DNA of 64,000 nt. Origin: DATLYT01 sp035574455. GTDB lineage: Bacteria > Bacteroidota > Ignavibacteria > UBA10030. A program made the position numbers and the translations under genes. Positions 63,902 through 64,000 of the stretch are shown one piece after another. Below the pieces are notes generated by a model, which saw only the letters and a program-made list of their open reading frames with translations, was not told where the DNA came from and did no database searches. Where the stretch lies: the NCBI GenBank assembly GCA_035574455.1, contig DATLYT010000110.1:1-64000 (forward strand), read 5' to 3'. Position 1 is the first letter of the stretch, and each line of letters starts with the position of its first letter.

Positions 63902-64000
63902 TTAGACCTTGATCTCGACATCGACACCAGCCGGCAACTCGAGTTTCATCAACGAGTCAACCGTTTTGCTGGTGGAGTTGAGAATATCGATCAGCCGCTT
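63902..64000 (-). CDS. rpsJ: Ribosomal protein S10, C-terminal part (cut by window edge)
   Basis: The last 32 codons are present, reading [20 protein letters not shown] and ending DVEIKV before TAA (63902-63904). The match to S10 C-termini is clear, and the start lies beyond the window. It is the first gene of the S10 operon segment seen here. Confidence 0.95.
   Translation of the reverse strand, partial: KRLIDILNSTSKTVDSLMKLELPAGVDVEIKV

Noticed and set aside
63902..64000. tRNA or EF-Tu gene near the ribosomal operon
   Set aside because: The end of the window encodes only the C-terminus of S10; EF-Tu, if present, would be outside. I saw no tRNA-like cloverleaf in any gap, though this was by eye.

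Overview
The window reads as a chromosomal segment of a Gram-negative member of the Bacteroidota/Chlorobiota/Ignavibacteriota (FCB) assemblage. The evidence is several secreted proteins ending in type IX secretion (T9SS) sorting domains, a PorV/PorQ-family protein, a SusC-like TonB receptor with an N-terminal carboxypeptidase-regulatory domain, and a GWxTD-domain protein. I cannot name the genus. Every gene I support lies on the minus strand, so transcription runs from high to low coordinates throughout. Where promoters are visible they are sigma70-like (TTGACA-17-TATATT), and many genes have clear Shine-Dalgarno sequences.

In transcription order, 64000 to 48496 is the fused S10-spc-alpha ribosomal superoperon: rpsJ (cut by the window edge), rplC-D-W-B, rpsS, rplV, rpsC, rplP, rpmC, rpsQ, rplN-X-E, rpsN, rpsH, rplF-R, rpsE, rpmD, rplO, secY, map, infA, rpmJ, rpsM, a small lipoprotein gene, rpsK, rpsD, rpoA and rplQ. 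It is followed by engB and a terminator. The lipoprotein gene between rpsM and rpsK is out of place. Next comes a serine-synthesis pair (class V aminotransferase and serA).

From 44411 to 36192 is a predicted operon with a strong promoter, a DtxR/IdeR-like palindrome in the leader, a SusC-like TonB receptor, a large T9SS cargo protein and a PorV-family protein, closed by a terminator. Then follow a three-gene set (PIG-L-fold pseudoenzyme, GWxTD protein, NHL propeller protein), ssb and a gamma-glutamyltranspeptidase. A cobalamin-riboswitch operon comes next, with promoter, aptamer, terminator, btuB-like receptor, PP-loop ATPase and small membrane protein. A coiled-coil exported protein and an outer-membrane barrel protein follow.

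From 22536 to 6151 there are three giant T9SS cargo genes. The first two form one transcription unit and encode a beta-helix protein with a type I dockerin and a neighbour with three cohesin-like domains, which suggests a surface complex. The low-coordinate end holds two different glutamate dehydrogenases and a response-regulator/PEP-pyruvate-binding fusion protein. Intergenic regions carry at least four families of dispersed, often palindromic, repeats. I found no tRNA, rRNA, CRISPR array, transposase or phage gene.
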